Counted from the first letter of the stretch, positions 52,563-62,165 are shown. The stretch: DNA of 64,000 nt from Collinsella aerofaciens (GCF_015548375.1 NZ_JADMWW010000010.1:1-64000); one strand, 5' to 3'. Notes: generated by a model not told the origin, from the sequence alone. Program-made: numbers and translations.

Positions 52563-54196
52563 CTGTGTTCATAGGTTGTTTGCGTGATGATAGGCTCGGA
52601 AATAACGGGAATATCTACATCGTCCACGAAGTTGAAGAAAATCTTCACTTTCTGCTTGCGCTTGCCGCTGGATTTGTCCGGGGCATAGACGATGATTTTC
52701 TTGATATACTCGTTCACGATGGTCTGTGTCAGCTCCTCCACATCCACATATTTCTGTGTCAGGGCGATAAAGGCATCCAGACCGTCGTTCATTTCTTCCC
52801 GCTGTTCCACCCATTCTTCGATAACTTCAATTTCGAGCTTTAACCGTTCCTGCTCCGCTTCATAGTCCGCAGACATCTTTCTGTATCTGTCCTGATTGAG
52901 ATTTCCAAGAACATAGTCCTCGTACAGCCGGGCGATGATGACATCCAGATCGGCAAGGCGTTTCTTTGCCTGTTCCAGCTTCTTTTTGTCATCCCGGATG
53001 CTGCGCTCCTGGTCAGTCCTGCGGCATTGCAGCCATTCCTCCTGAAAACCGTCCACATCGCTTCGGATATACTCATTGACTGCCCGGATGCGTTCCAGAA
53101 CGATTTCACGAAGCACATCTTCCCGGATATAGTGGGCAGTACAAGTACCACGGTTGCTCTTGTAGTTGTTGCAGACGTAGTGATCCTGCTTGCCCTCAAA
53201 GCTTTTGCTTGTGGCAAAGTGGAGCTTGCCGCCGCAATCGGCACAAAACAGAAGCCCGGAGAACAATCCCTGCCGTTCCGCTTTTGCGGGGCGGCGTTTG
53301 TTTTTCCTCAGTTCCTGCACCCTGTCAAACTGTGCCTGAGATACAATCGCTTCCTGTGTGTCCGGCAGATAAAACATATTCTCCGGCTCATTGGGAATCC
53401 GCTTTTTCAGCTTGTAGGACTTGGAATAAGTCTTGAAGTTGCAGGTACAGCCTGTGTACTCCTGCCGTTCCAAAATCCCTGCAATGGACTGGTTGCCCCA
53501 GTGGTACGGTCTTTCCGGCATCGGCTTTTTCTTTCGCTTGGCATAGAGTGCCTTTGCGGTCATAATCTGCTTTTCTTCCAGAATCCTTGCAATCTGCTCC
53601 GGGCCTTTGCCGTCAATGCAAAGGTCGAAGATGAGCTTGACTACCGGAGCCGCTTCTTCATCCAGAATCCAGTGATCCTTGTCCTCCGGGTCACAGCGGT
53701 ATCCGTAGGGCGGTTTGCCCATGTGCTTCCCACTGGTTCCTCTCTGCCGCAAACTGACACGGACTTTCTTGCTGGTATCACGGGGATACCACTCGTTGAA
53801 CAGATTACGGATTGCGGCGAAGCCCTCGCTGTCTCCCCGGTTGCTGTCTACGCCATCATTTATAGCGATAAAGCGGACATCATAACTCGGAAAGATAATA
53901 TCCGTATATTGTCCAACAGTCAGATAGTCACGACCAAAGCGGCTGAGGTCTTTGACCAGCCAGCAGCCCACAAGCCCCTGCTTGACAAGCTCAAAGCCTT
54001 CCTGCACACCGGGACGATTGAAGTTCGTCCCCGTATAACCGTCATCCACCAGAATTTTCAGGTTTGTATACCCGTGGTCACGGGCATATCGGGTTAAATA
54101 CTCTCTCTGATTTGCGATACTGTTACTCTCGCCTTCCTGGGCATCCTCGTTGCTCAGACGGCAATAGAGAATGGTAATTTTCTGCTGATCCAACAT
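52550..54196 (-). CDS. Large serine recombinase (TnpX/Tn4451 type)
   Basis: 548 residues. Resolvase domain at the N-terminus with the nucleophile Ser15 in TILYCRLSNEDAQEGES and the GLVGCWLVKDLSRFGRD helix; a recombinase domain (GKPPYGYRCDPEDK); a zinc ribbon CADCGGKLHFA...HYVCNNY...GTC near 310; then a long coiled coil (KKLEQAKKRLADLDVI). It should catalyse integration and excision of this element. Start 54196 has AGGAGG 6 nt upstream. Confidence 0.93.
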   Translation of the reverse strand: MLDQQKITILYCRLSNEDAQEGESNSIANQREYLTRYARDHGYTNLKILVDDGYTGTNFNRPGVQEGFELVKQGLVGCWLVKDLSRFGRDYLTVGQYTDIIFPSYDVRFIAINDGVDSNRGDSEGFAAIRNLFNEWYPRDTSKKVRVSLRQRGTSGKHMGKPPYGYRCDPEDKDHWILDEEAAPVVKLIFDLCIDGKGPEQIARILEEKQIMTAKALYAKRKKKPMPERPYHWGNQSIAGILERQEYTGCTCNFKTYSKSYKLKKRIPNEPENMFYLPDTQEAIVSQAQFDRVQELRKNKRRPAKAERQGLFSGLLFCADCGGKLHFATSKSFEGKQDHYVCNNYKSNRGTCTAHYIREDVLREIVLERIRAVNEYIRSDVDGFQEEWLQCRRTDQERSIRDDKKKLEQAKKRLADLDVIIARLYEDYVLGNLNQDRYRKMSADYEAEQERLKLEIEVIEEWVEQREEMNDGLDAFIALTQKYVDVEELTQTIVNEYIKKIIVYAPDKSSGKRKQKVKIFFNFVDDVDIPVISEPIITQTTYEHRKTA

Positions 54197-54276
54197 AATA
54201 TCCTCCTTCGGTGGTTGGTCAGCCGACAGTACCGTTGTGCATATTGGAATTATATCATGCTTTTGTGTCGCAGTCA

Positions 54277-54579
54277 TTAACAAATCACCCCCTTGTCAGA
54301 AAAAATGAGCCGTTTTACCTTGTCGGTAAGTGGCTCATTTCCATCACACTCCGTTTCAATCACATACCATGTGTTTCCGATCTTGCACTCAATGGTTTTG
54401 CAGAAAGAGGACTGTGCCGCTTCCCAACGCTTGCGGCATTCTTCCAGAAAATCAATAGGCGGCTCAAAAATCGGATCGAAGCAGGAGCAAATATCAATAT
54501 AGCCGATGGCATCGTTGATTTCTTCCATCGGGGCATCTTCCATAATCATCTTGTTAATTTCATCTACGGTTTTCTTCAT
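54277..54579 (-). CDS. Small conserved-looking mobile-element protein
   Basis: 100 residues, acidic, no membrane segment. It contains YIDICSCFDPIFEPPIDFLEE, a Trp-rich IGNTWYVIETECDGNEPL, and ends in KGVIC. Function not recognised. Between recombinase (81 bp) and relaxase (19 bp) on the same strand, so it belongs to the mobilisation operon. SD AAAGGAAC at longer spacing (11 nt). Confidence 0.7.
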   Translation of the reverse strand: MKKTVDEINKMIMEDAPMEEINDAIGYIDICSCFDPIFEPPIDFLEECRKRWEAAQSSFCKTIECKIGNTWYVIETECDGNEPLTDKVKRLIFSDKGVIC

Positions 54580-54597
54580 AGGCAAATAGTTCCTTTC

Positions 54598-55887
54598 TTA
54601 AATTTCCATGTCCTGTCCACGATTGCGGGCAGGGTGTTTGTGTTCATACAGTTCCTTTCCCCTGGCGAGGATGGCATTGATAAAAGCCCAGACCTTTTCA
54701 GATGCAATCTCAATCGCATCCAGGAAAGGCTGGGCTTTCTGTTTCAGCTCCTCATAGTCTTTGTTCAGTTTTTCAAAACGGTCTTTCCATATCTTTGCGT
54801 TTTTATCTGCCTGCTCGAATTTCTGCTTGTATTTCAGCTTCTCAGACTTTTCCGCAAAGCTGCTGACCGCATAATCCTTTAGCGTGCGGCACTCATCCGC
54901 CGTCATGGTAACATTTCCCGTAATGGGATTTTTCTTGCCCATCGACTCAATCTCATGTGCAGTCATAGCAACAGACTTAGCAGCCTGAGTTTCCTTTTTC
55001 AGAGCTTCCAGTTTCTTTTTCTGCTTCTCCGTGGCAGCTTTGGCATCCGCTAAGCTCTGCTCGGCCTGTGCCACCTGTCCGGTCACAGCTTCCAAACGCT
55101 GCTGTTCGGCCTGTACCTTGAACTGTGTCACCGTCAGATGTTCTTCGGTGCTGCCACATTCTCCACGCTCTACATCGGTATAACCAGCGTTTCGCATGAA
55201 ATTGAAAAAGTCATCCTGCAGCACACTGTAGGACGACTTCAAAATCTTTTTCCCTTTTGCGTTCAACATAGGATTTCCGTTTTCATCAAGAACGGGTTTG
55301 GATTCCCACTTCTTACTGCGGCTGACCTGTGTGATCGTTTCCTTTACCGTTCCCCGGAGGGATTCATCCTTGCATCGCTTCGACCACAGGATTTGTTTCT
55401 CCACCACCGGGATATAAACCACATGAAGGTGATAGTGGTACACATCCTCACCCAGAGCTTCCGACATTGCCCGGTTGCGCTCGTCGGCATGCATTACAGC
55501 GGAGAGGATATACTGCTCACCGCCCACGATCTCCACGGCGGCTTTATAGGCATCGGCATAAAACTGTTTTGCAAACTCATAGCCGCCGTGGTTGTAGAAA
55601 TAAGCGGAGTTCACATCGAAAACCAACTCGCCATATTTGACGGCATCCGGTTTCAGCCCTCTGGTGGAGATGATCTTGTCCTGCTCCATCTGCTCAAACA
55701 TTTTTACATAATCGTCAGTGGGAGACTTGAAGTGAACATTCAGCGCAGTACGTTCCGGCACGATGTCCACATTGGAATAACGGTCTTTTTCACGCTCATT
55801 GTGTTCCTGTACTTTTGTCACATCATCCGGAGTTTCCAAGTCCTGATTTCTGGCTAAGGTACGATCAATTCCATCATTTCTTGCCAT
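54598..55887 (-). CDS. MobV-family relaxase (Pre/Mob)
   Basis: 429 residues. N-terminal relaxase with the metal-binding motif region VMHADERNRAM...YHYHLHVVYIPV near 125-160: HxDE followed by HxH, the MobV signature, though here the spacing between the two parts is long and the usual PH is YH. The C-terminal half is coiled coil (KQKKKLEALKKETQAAK), as in Pre/Mob proteins. It should nick oriT on the element; candidate oriT lies 60 bp upstream of the start. SD AAAGGAC. Confidence 0.9.
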   Translation of the reverse strand: MARNDGIDRTLARNQDLETPDDVTKVQEHNEREKDRYSNVDIVPERTALNVHFKSPTDDYVKMFEQMEQDKIISTRGLKPDAVKYGELVFDVNSAYFYNHGGYEFAKQFYADAYKAAVEIVGGEQYILSAVMHADERNRAMSEALGEDVYHYHLHVVYIPVVEKQILWSKRCKDESLRGTVKETITQVSRSKKWESKPVLDENGNPMLNAKGKKILKSSYSVLQDDFFNFMRNAGYTDVERGECGSTEEHLTVTQFKVQAEQQRLEAVTGQVAQAEQSLADAKAATEKQKKKLEALKKETQAAKSVAMTAHEIESMGKKNPITGNVTMTADECRTLKDYAVSSFAEKSEKLKYKQKFEQADKNAKIWKDRFEKLNKDYEELKQKAQPFLDAIEIASEKVWAFINAILARGKELYEHKHPARNRGQDMEI

Positions 55888-55948
55888 AGATTTTTGTCCT
55901 TTCTTTAAGATTTGCAGACAGCGGAGGGCTGAGGAACGGCACTTTTTC

Positions 55949-55976
55949 AAAGTGTAATAACCCACTATTACACTTT
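55949..55976. other. Candidate oriT inverted repeat
   Basis: AAAGTGTAATA / TATTACACTTT is a perfect 11-bp dyad with a six-base loop, just upstream of the relaxase gene. MobV oriT sites of the pMV158 type are AT-rich dyads containing AGTGTG-like nicks; AGTGTAATA is similar. Confidence 0.5.
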
Positions 55977-56056
55977 CATCCATGCTGGCTACAAAGTGCC
56001 GTGGGCTCTCCGAGGGCTCTCCCGAGGGGGAATGCGGTCACTGCGGTGACCTCTGC

Positions 56057-56098
56057 TGACCAAGGCAAAATGTCTGCGCCTTTTACCTTGGTCAGCCC
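56057..56098. repeat. Hairpin GCTGACCAAGG upstream of the candidate oriT
   Basis: GCTGACCAAGG / CCTTGGTCAGC, 11-bp perfect arms with a 20-bp loop. May be part of an extended oriT or a terminator for the HTH gene. Between 55977 and 56233 I see no supported gene. Confidence 0.55.
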
Positions 56099-56233
56099 GT
56101 CTGCATGAAGCTGTTCTGCGGAACATTTCTTGCAGACGATGGCAGCGAAAACCGTATCTTTCACTGCCTGTCCATGGGCAGCACTGCGGTGCGCCTATGG
56201 GGACGGGAGATGCGGAGGGCTGTTGCCGGGGTA

Positions 56234-56449
56234 TCACTTCTCCCGTCTTTTCTGCCATACGATGTCGTAACCAAGCACAGCGGCAAGCTCCAATACTTCC
56301 TTGTATCGTATACTTTCCCGCTGTAATTTTGCGGACAGGTTGGAAACGCTGTCGCTCCAACCGTACTCGTCCGAGAGCAGGTCAACAACTTCCTGCATGG
56401 TCATCCCGGCACGGATGATCTGTGCCTTTATTTCGTTGCGTATATTCAT
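56234..56449 (-). CDS. Small helix-turn-helix protein
   Basis: 71 residues: IKAQIIRAGMTMQEVVDLLS...WSDSVSNLSAKLQRESIRYKEVLELAAVLGYDIVW, a compact Xre-like helix-turn-helix as found in mobile-element regulators (LLM-type). Start at ATG 56449 because GGAGG lies 11 nt upstream; an in-frame ATG at 56467 places GGAGG inside the gene. Probably regulates transfer or replication genes. Confidence 0.75.
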   Translation of the reverse strand: MNIRNEIKAQIIRAGMTMQEVVDLLSDEYGWSDSVSNLSAKLQRESIRYKEVLELAAVLGYDIVWQKRREK

Positions 56450-56849
56450 ATTGATAAAATCCTCCATAATTCAGTTCATGTGTCGGTGCAACCTCTGCGC
56501 TCCAAGGTGGAGTGGATGCACCGAACAGTGAAAAATCTGCAATCTCCGAAATCCGTTCAGAATTTCGCTTGTGATGTCCTGTCCATATATGACCATATCC
56601 CACTTTGCCGTTTTGTGTGGTTTGGTCTGGAACAGTGAAAACACCCATTGTTCCGTGAACAGGGTACACGGTTCAGAGAAGCACGATTTCGTGAAATAGT
56701 TTCGTCCTGCGGTCAAAAACTTTGCTGTTTCCATTACCATTGATTTTTAATGCCCGAAAACAGGTCAGCTTTGAAAGCTGCTGTTTCCTATAACGGAAGA
56801 AAACAGGGGTAAATGCTGCGTACATACGTACAGAGCATGACTGGCAAAA
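56450..56849. other. Intergenic region of the mobile element without recognised gene
   Basis: 400 bp. A minus-strand frame at 56471-56740 (MVMETAKFLTAGRN...) has no ribosome binding site. The right end holds repeated CGTACGTAC/TACATACGTACAG motifs near 56818-56881 that overlap the helicase 3' end. Confidence 0.5.
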
Positions 56850-58223
56850 TCAATCCCGCCAGTCCTCCGGTACGTACGTACACGGCGAAACATCGTAAAA
56901 TCCATTTATATGAGGTCTTGCCACAGCTTCCACGCCCATAAAGCCCCACACCCGCCGTCCGGCAGAGTTGGTGATGTTGTTGCAATGCTCCAGATTGAAT
57001 CTCCCGGCATTGGCAATCATGGCATCGCTGAATCTACGGGCTTTCAGCGGTGCAAGGGAGTTTTCCTCACACCACATCCGGTAGATTTCATAGAAATCCT
57101 TAGAGCTGATGGAAGCATCCGCTTTCAATCGGATGTATCCCTCCGACTCCATGAAATCAAAGATATTGTTGTTGTCACGCTTGACCGCTTCCCGGTTTTC
57201 CCGGATACGGTCACTCTCCGTAAACTTAAAGTTGTTGGCAACAAGCCGCTGTAAGCCTTCAAATGCCCACAGGAAGATACCCTCGGCTTCAGCTTTCATC
57301 TTCTCTGCAAGGTCAGGATCATCGGCTCTGTCCATGGGCTTTTCTTTGGTGGTCAGCACAAGCTGTCTGCGGTAAAAACCATCGCTGCGATCATATAGGG
57401 CTTGCAGATCACCATTGCTGAATGCCAGCAACCGGGCAAACATCCAGCCCTGATAACTCTGCTTGCCCTTGCGTTCCAAGTCCATTTTGCCCTGTGCAGT
57501 CACGATGGATTTTACATAGTTGGTCTGACGCAGAGCTTCCATCCGCATATCATCATCCACGCACAGCAGGATGTGTTCCAGATCGGCACGGGCAAAACGG
57601 TTTTCAGAAATCTTCCCGATGCTGCCGTCTTTCATATTCGTGCCGAAGATGGTGGACAGCACCGCACCGATTTGAGATTTACCCTCGCCACCGTTGCCTT
57701 TAATCACCATCATGCGCTGCCCCTTGTTGGAGGGAATCAGGCAATAGCCGATAAACTCCTGCAAAGTTGGAATGTCCTCGGCGTAAAGCAACCCATCCAG
57801 AAAGTTCAGCCAGATCACCGGTGCAGGAGCATCGGGATTATAGCCGACAGGCAGACGGCTTCGCACGATAGCCGGTCTGCCTTCGGTGAAAGTGCCGTTC
57901 AAGAGCAGCGTACCGTTGGCAACATGGATGCGATCCTGCTCCGGAGGGAAGTCAGACACCTGCGCTTCCAGTTTCAGCACTTCCAGAATGTTGGTGATCT
58001 TCCGTGGGATGTTGTTCACGGCACAAAATTTCAGCTTGTCGTAAATCTCCCCACGCAGAGGAAGGTCATCCGTCACTCGACCATCGGGCGTGAAAAAAGC
58101 TCCGTTTGCGAAGATGATTCTGCGCTCATGCAGAAATTCTTCACAAAACAGAGCTTCGTTGATGTTCTGCCCGTCAAACCAGACAGGAAAATTCATATTA
58201 GGCGTTTTCCGGTTCTTCGCCAC
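56850..58223 (-). CDS. P4-type helicase (DUF5906/VirE-like)
   Basis: 457 residues. SF3/P4-like ATPase with Walker A MMVIKGNGGEGKSQIGAV near residue 175, an acidic HILLCVDDDMR Walker B and an arginine-rich sensor region (RLLAFSNGDLQALYDRSDGFYRRQ). Works with the upstream primase to start replication of the excised element. The start is GTG 58223, preceded by GGAGGTG 7 nt upstream, overlapping the primase gene by 26 bp; internal ATG 58196 is weaker. Confidence 0.88.
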   Translation of the reverse strand: MAKNRKTPNMNFPVWFDGQNINEALFCEEFLHERRIIFANGAFFTPDGRVTDDLPLRGEIYDKLKFCAVNNIPRKITNILEVLKLEAQVSDFPPEQDRIHVANGTLLLNGTFTEGRPAIVRSRLPVGYNPDAPAPVIWLNFLDGLLYAEDIPTLQEFIGYCLIPSNKGQRMMVIKGNGGEGKSQIGAVLSTIFGTNMKDGSIGKISENRFARADLEHILLCVDDDMRMEALRQTNYVKSIVTAQGKMDLERKGKQSYQGWMFARLLAFSNGDLQALYDRSDGFYRRQLVLTTKEKPMDRADDPDLAEKMKAEAEGIFLWAFEGLQRLVANNFKFTESDRIRENREAVKRDNNNIFDFMESEGYIRLKADASISSKDFYEIYRMWCEENSLAPLKARRFSDAMIANAGRFNLEHCNNITNSAGRRVWGFMGVEAVARPHINGFYDVSPCTYVPEDWRD

Positions 58224-58818
58224 GGTGCGCCACCTCCTTTTTCTTTCGTGCGGTATACTCTTGCAGAAAAGCAATTTTGTCGTCCTGCATCAGCTTGTCC
58301 ACCAATGCCACCCGTTCTTCCAGATCACCCACCGTCAGCACATCTGCCATATATTCGATATAGCAGTGCATCTGGCAGGCTTCCACAAAACGGTCATCCA
58401 GAGCATCTTCCGGTGTCTTGGGTGCGTATCGTATTTTCCAATCTTCCAGCAGATGCAGATAATCCGTCAGCACCCGGAAACACAGCATTTCATTCTCCCG
58501 GAACTGACGGATATAGGGACGCTTTGGCTTGACCATAGCTGCGGCAGTGGGCGGTTTCGGGTCAAGCCCGAAGTCCGCAGCCAGCTTTTGCGCTGCTTCA
58601 TAACTGCTCAGATCGAACAGTCTTGCCACAAGGTCGATTACATCCCCCTTGGCTCCGCAGCCGAAGCAGAAGAAATAATCCTCGTTCAGCTTCAAGCTCG
58701 GATGCCTGTCGTTGTGGAACGGGCAGCAAGCCATACCATTGCGGTTGACATTCAGCCCGTAGTGTTTTGCGGCTTGCTTTACGCTGATTGCCGCCTTGAT
58801 GATTTCATAGATTGTCAT
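58198..58818 (-). CDS. CHC2 zinc-finger DNA primase
   Basis: 206 residues. The zinc finger CCPFHNDRHPSLKL...YFFCFGCGAKGDVIDL near residues 29-62 is the DnaG-type CHC2 domain; a helical tail follows, with no TOPRIM domain. Typical short primase of mobilizable elements. SD GGAGG 8 nt before ATG 58818. Co-transcribed and overlapping with the helicase; diverges from the plus-strand genes across 222 bp. Confidence 0.9.
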   Translation of the reverse strand: MTIYEIIKAAISVKQAAKHYGLNVNRNGMACCPFHNDRHPSLKLNEDYFFCFGCGAKGDVIDLVARLFDLSSYEAAQKLAADFGLDPKPPTAAAMVKPKRPYIRQFRENEMLCFRVLTDYLHLLEDWKIRYAPKTPEDALDDRFVEACQMHCYIEYMADVLTVGDLEERVALVDKLMQDDKIAFLQEYTARKKKEVAHRGEEPENA

Positions 58819-59040
58819 AGAAAAACCTCCGTTCATAGTATTTAGAAAGCACGAAACACCCGCCGTGATTGGCAGGGGTTTGGCTCCTTCTACTATGGTT
58901 ATGCCGGATTTTTCAAAAAACAGGCTAATCGGAGGACAACCCCGTTTCAAAAAACAGGACAACTTATGGATAGATGTAGATTTCTTTACATTAGCATGAT
59001 AGAATTAAGAAAATGAAAAAACAGGACAGGAGGGGCAAGC

Positions 59041-60147
59041 ATGAACCAAGAACTGATGACATTGGATTTTTGGCAGGATACGGTCATATATGAGGGAAAA
59101 ACACTTCCTGTCGGCGCTCTTGCCTGTGATGCGCTGAATGTCCCTGCGGATACCATCGCAAAGATGAACGAGCAATGCGAGAAAATCAATCTGCTGCTTG
59201 GAATATTAAACGCCGGACAGGATGCTTCTGCACTCTGTCCTATTGCAACGGAAGCTGCTCTGACGATGCTTGATATTCTCAGTCAAACACCGCCGTTCTC
59301 CTATATGAATATCTCAAAGCACAGAGAACGGATTGAAAAAGTCTTTACTGTGGACAATGCGCTGAAATATGTGGAGTTTGCCATAAAAGCCGCAACCAAT
59401 TCTTTGCAATTTGAAGAAATCCAGAACTTTGCCGATGCGATGATGCTCCAACGTTATACCGCAGTTTTCGGGCATCTGGCATACTCCCTTGGGGAATACC
59501 AAACGGCCATGCTTGATTTTGCAGAAAAATCAGACGGCAATGAAGCAGAACGCACCGCAGAGGGTTTTGCAAAAATGTTCGGCGACTATTTTCCGCCGGA
59601 GTTCTCTATCACGGAGGGCAATGCCTGGATGTCTACTTTGAATAATTCCGTTCAGTATATATCGGTCATCCGTCCCGGCGAAAAAGTTGCGAAGCTGGTC
59701 AAGCGGATGCACTATGTATCCTTTGTAGGGATGTTCCGGTCTGATCTTTTTGAGGGCTTATGTGTTGGTCATGCCCCGAAAAAATGCAAAATCTGCGGCA
59801 AGTGGTTCCTCACCACCAACGCAAGGCACACCAAATACTGCGGCGGCTATGCACCGGGGGACAAGCTGCACCGCACTTGCCGACAGATCGGCAACCTGAA
59901 AGGCAGAGAACAACGGGAGCTTGCGGACGATCATCCGGTGAAACAGATTTATGAGAAACGGCTGAACACCATAAACCGCTATGTGAAGCGTGGTACTCTG
60001 GACGCTGATCTTGCAGAGGTTATGAAAAAGCTGGCAAAGGATAAAATGCTTCGAGCGCTGAGCAATGTCGCCTATGCCAAAGGTGATTACGAAAAAGAGA
60101 TGGGACAGGCTGCTTTGAAGAAAGAAGCAAAATTACGGACGAAATGA
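59041..60147 (+). CDS. DUF6076-like zinc-finger protein of the mobile element
   Basis: 368 residues. No signal or membrane segment. A C-terminal metal site KCKICGKWFLTTNARHTKYC followed by CRQIGN gives C-x2-C...C...C spacing near residues 250-285, with a basic helical tail (KKEAKLRTK). Recalled as DUF6076 by memory only; role unknown, probably nucleic-acid binding. AGGAGGGG lies 7 nt before the ATG. First of the plus-strand set, 10 bp before the next gene. Confidence 0.75.
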   Translation: MNQELMTLDFWQDTVIYEGKTLPVGALACDALNVPADTIAKMNEQCEKINLLLGILNAGQDASALCPIATEAALTMLDILSQTPPFSYMNISKHRERIEKVFTVDNALKYVEFAIKAATNSLQFEEIQNFADAMMLQRYTAVFGHLAYSLGEYQTAMLDFAEKSDGNEAERTAEGFAKMFGDYFPPEFSITEGNAWMSTLNNSVQYISVIRPGEKVAKLVKRMHYVSFVGMFRSDLFEGLCVGHAPKKCKICGKWFLTTNARHTKYCGGYAPGDKLHRTCRQIGNLKGREQRELADDHPVKQIYEKRLNTINRYVKRGTLDADLAEVMKKLAKDKMLRALSNVAYAKGDYEKEMGQAALKKEAKLRTK

Positions 60148-60157
60148 GGAATATGTA

Positions 60158-60865
60158 ATGGCACAGAAATATGATTTAACTGATATTGGGAATGCGCTTA
60201 GCCGGGTTATGGACAATCCTATGACCAAAATAATCCGTTCTGGCTCTATTGGTGTGTTGGGCGTAGTAAACCCAGTTGCGGGAATTGTAGGCGGAATAGG
60301 AAATGATCTTCTATCTGAATACAATACCTTCAAACTCGGCCATCTACTGAACGGTCTTGCATCTGGCTTTAATCTCGAAAGAAGATTGAACGAGCTTTAC
60401 AACTATGTAAACTCCAGCCCGGAAAAGGCTATTATCGTAGCCAATCTGTTCAAACAAACCGTAAATGCAGAATGCCCAAAGGTTTGCGTTATTTATGGTC
60501 TAATTCTTGCAAACCATTTAGAAACACTTACAGAATTCACGCACGAAGAATTGATTGTCTGTAAAGCTTTGGAAAACGCTACGGATTATGATCTGAAGAA
60601 TTTCAAAGAAATAATGGAGAACTATCTTAAGCCAACATCAAATGGAAGAAGAATTGTATTTCCAAAAGACTTTGCAGATATTGCTGCTTTCACCACCACA
60701 TGCGATTGGTGTGTATATAATAGAATCTTTGTTTCTCGCACAGCAGAGTGGGGTGAAATGGAAGAAGGCATTTTGGATATGAGCACGTACTATTACGAGG
60801 CAAATCCTGCATCTGTTCTTCTGGATAATATAAATGCTGCAAGACAAACTTGGAATTATGGTTAA
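60158..60865 (+). CDS. Unrecognised 235-residue protein
   Basis: No family recognised. A glycine-rich hydrophobic stretch GSIGVLGVVNPVAGIVGGIG near residues 29-48 could insert in or lie on a membrane; the rest is helical and soluble, with four cysteines including CDWC near 188. Its codon use is clearly more AT-rich than both neighbours, so it looks inserted between the DUF6076-like and sigma-like genes. SD GGAATA is weak. Possibilities are cargo such as a defence, immunity or toxin protein; nothing in the sequence decides. Confidence 0.65.
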   Translation: MAQKYDLTDIGNALSRVMDNPMTKIIRSGSIGVLGVVNPVAGIVGGIGNDLLSEYNTFKLGHLLNGLASGFNLERRLNELYNYVNSSPEKAIIVANLFKQTVNAECPKVCVIYGLILANHLETLTEFTHEELIVCKALENATDYDLKNFKEIMENYLKPTSNGRRIVFPKDFADIAAFTTTCDWCVYNRIFVSRTAEWGEMEEGILDMSTYYYEANPASVLLDNINAARQTWNYG

Positions 60866-60900
60866 TTATTCCCGCTGATTACTTAGAAGGGAGGTGCGCT

Positions 60901-62088
60901 ATGCTAAATGATTTTTCGTGGAACATGACCGGATACATACCGAAGCACCAAGTTAATCCACACGGTGACGGCATCATCCCCTATGTGGCAGAGCGCATCT
61001 TCCAACTGGAACCGGAACCGCCAGCGGTGGACAGTCTGAATGAATATATCCTGTCTGCTTTGCGGGAAAAGAATTTGCTATATTTTTCGTTCTTTCTGCA
61101 CCACTACGAAACGCAGCTCAACAAGCGCATCAAAGGCTTTCTCAGTGTGGACGGCGGCAATCTGTACGACACAGACCGATTTATCGATATAAAGATCTCC
61201 TGCCGGGAGCAAATGCTCCAAAAGCTGATGGACTATGATCCTGCCAAGGGTGCGGAGTATGCTACATACATCTATCCGTTCATCTGGGATTCTATGCTCC
61301 GTTTCCGCATGGGCGAAGAAAAATGGTCGGTATCCTCTCTGACCAATTACAAAATGGTGCGATCAATGGCGTGGCTGTACCATAACACCAAAGATGCGGT
61401 CAACCAGTTTTCCAAGAAGTATAACTGCGACCTTGCTCTTGCGGAAGAATATCTGAAAGTTGTCCGTGGAATCCGCAACCAGCAGCCGTTCTATATAACG
61501 GACGAGGACGGCGAGGAAACAGGCGAGGATATAGCCCTTGACGATAGCTGGAACTATACCGACATCCTCTGGAACGGCATACAAGCAGAAAAGGTACAGC
61601 GGGCATTTGAGAAGCTGAATTACCGGGAACAGACCTTGCTCGAAAAACGGTTAGCAATCCGTATGACCTGCGGGCGAGTTGGCTCATGGAAGAACCGCCC
61701 CACTTTTGAAGAATTGGCGATTATGTTTGAGGGCAGCACAGCCAGCGGTGCAGAGCGAGCCTACCGGAAAGCGGTGGACAAACTGACAGAACTGCTGGTT
61801 GCCGAAGGTGCGCTCCATGCTGTCCGGCTGAAACAGAAAACCAAAACCAAGCGCAAAAAGAAAATCGCCGCCGCAATCTACGAATATCAAGCAGACTGCG
61901 ACGGCGAATGGGGCGAAATTTCAGTTGATTTTGAGAACGGCACAGCAGAGATTATCCGACTTGCTGATTGGGATACAATTAAAACGAACTGGTTTGCCAA
62001 GGAGGCGATCCGGTATATTTTATCATTGTCGCCTGATGCTCTTACAAAATATATGCTCGTCCCCCTTGAGCCGCCACTTATATCTTGA
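60901..62088 (+). CDS. Sigma-70-like factor / mobile-element regulator
   Basis: 395 residues. The N-terminal half has sigma region 2-like features (LREKNLLYFSFFLHHYETQLNKRIKGFL, then DRFIDIKISCREQMLQKLMDYDPAKGAEYATYIYPFIWDSM), a block typical of positional sigma proteins in mobile elements. A lysine-rich stretch KQKTKTKRKKKI near 317 precedes a small C-terminal domain. SD GGGAGGTG 6 nt before ATG 60901. Likely drives element genes, perhaps in place of a phage-type activator. Confidence 0.7.
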   Translation: MLNDFSWNMTGYIPKHQVNPHGDGIIPYVAERIFQLEPEPPAVDSLNEYILSALREKNLLYFSFFLHHYETQLNKRIKGFLSVDGGNLYDTDRFIDIKISCREQMLQKLMDYDPAKGAEYATYIYPFIWDSMLRFRMGEEKWSVSSLTNYKMVRSMAWLYHNTKDAVNQFSKKYNCDLALAEEYLKVVRGIRNQQPFYITDEDGEETGEDIALDDSWNYTDILWNGIQAEKVQRAFEKLNYREQTLLEKRLAIRMTCGRVGSWKNRPTFEELAIMFEGSTASGAERAYRKAVDKLTELLVAEGALHAVRLKQKTKTKRKKKIAAAIYEYQADCDGEWGEISVDFENGTAEIIRLADWDTIKTNWFAKEAIRYILSLSPDALTKYMLVPLEPPLIS

Positions 62089-62165
62089 ATCCTTACAACC
62101 ACTGTAAGTGGTATTTGCTGTGTTCCCATGCTATCATTTTATTACAAATGATAGGAGGTATTCAC

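Noticed and set aside
55976-56164. 62-codon frame over the candidate oriT flank
   Set aside because: Overlaps two strong dyads and lacks a ribosome binding site.
56471-56740. 89-codon minus-strand frame in the mobile element
   Set aside because: No SD before its ATG, no recognisable family.
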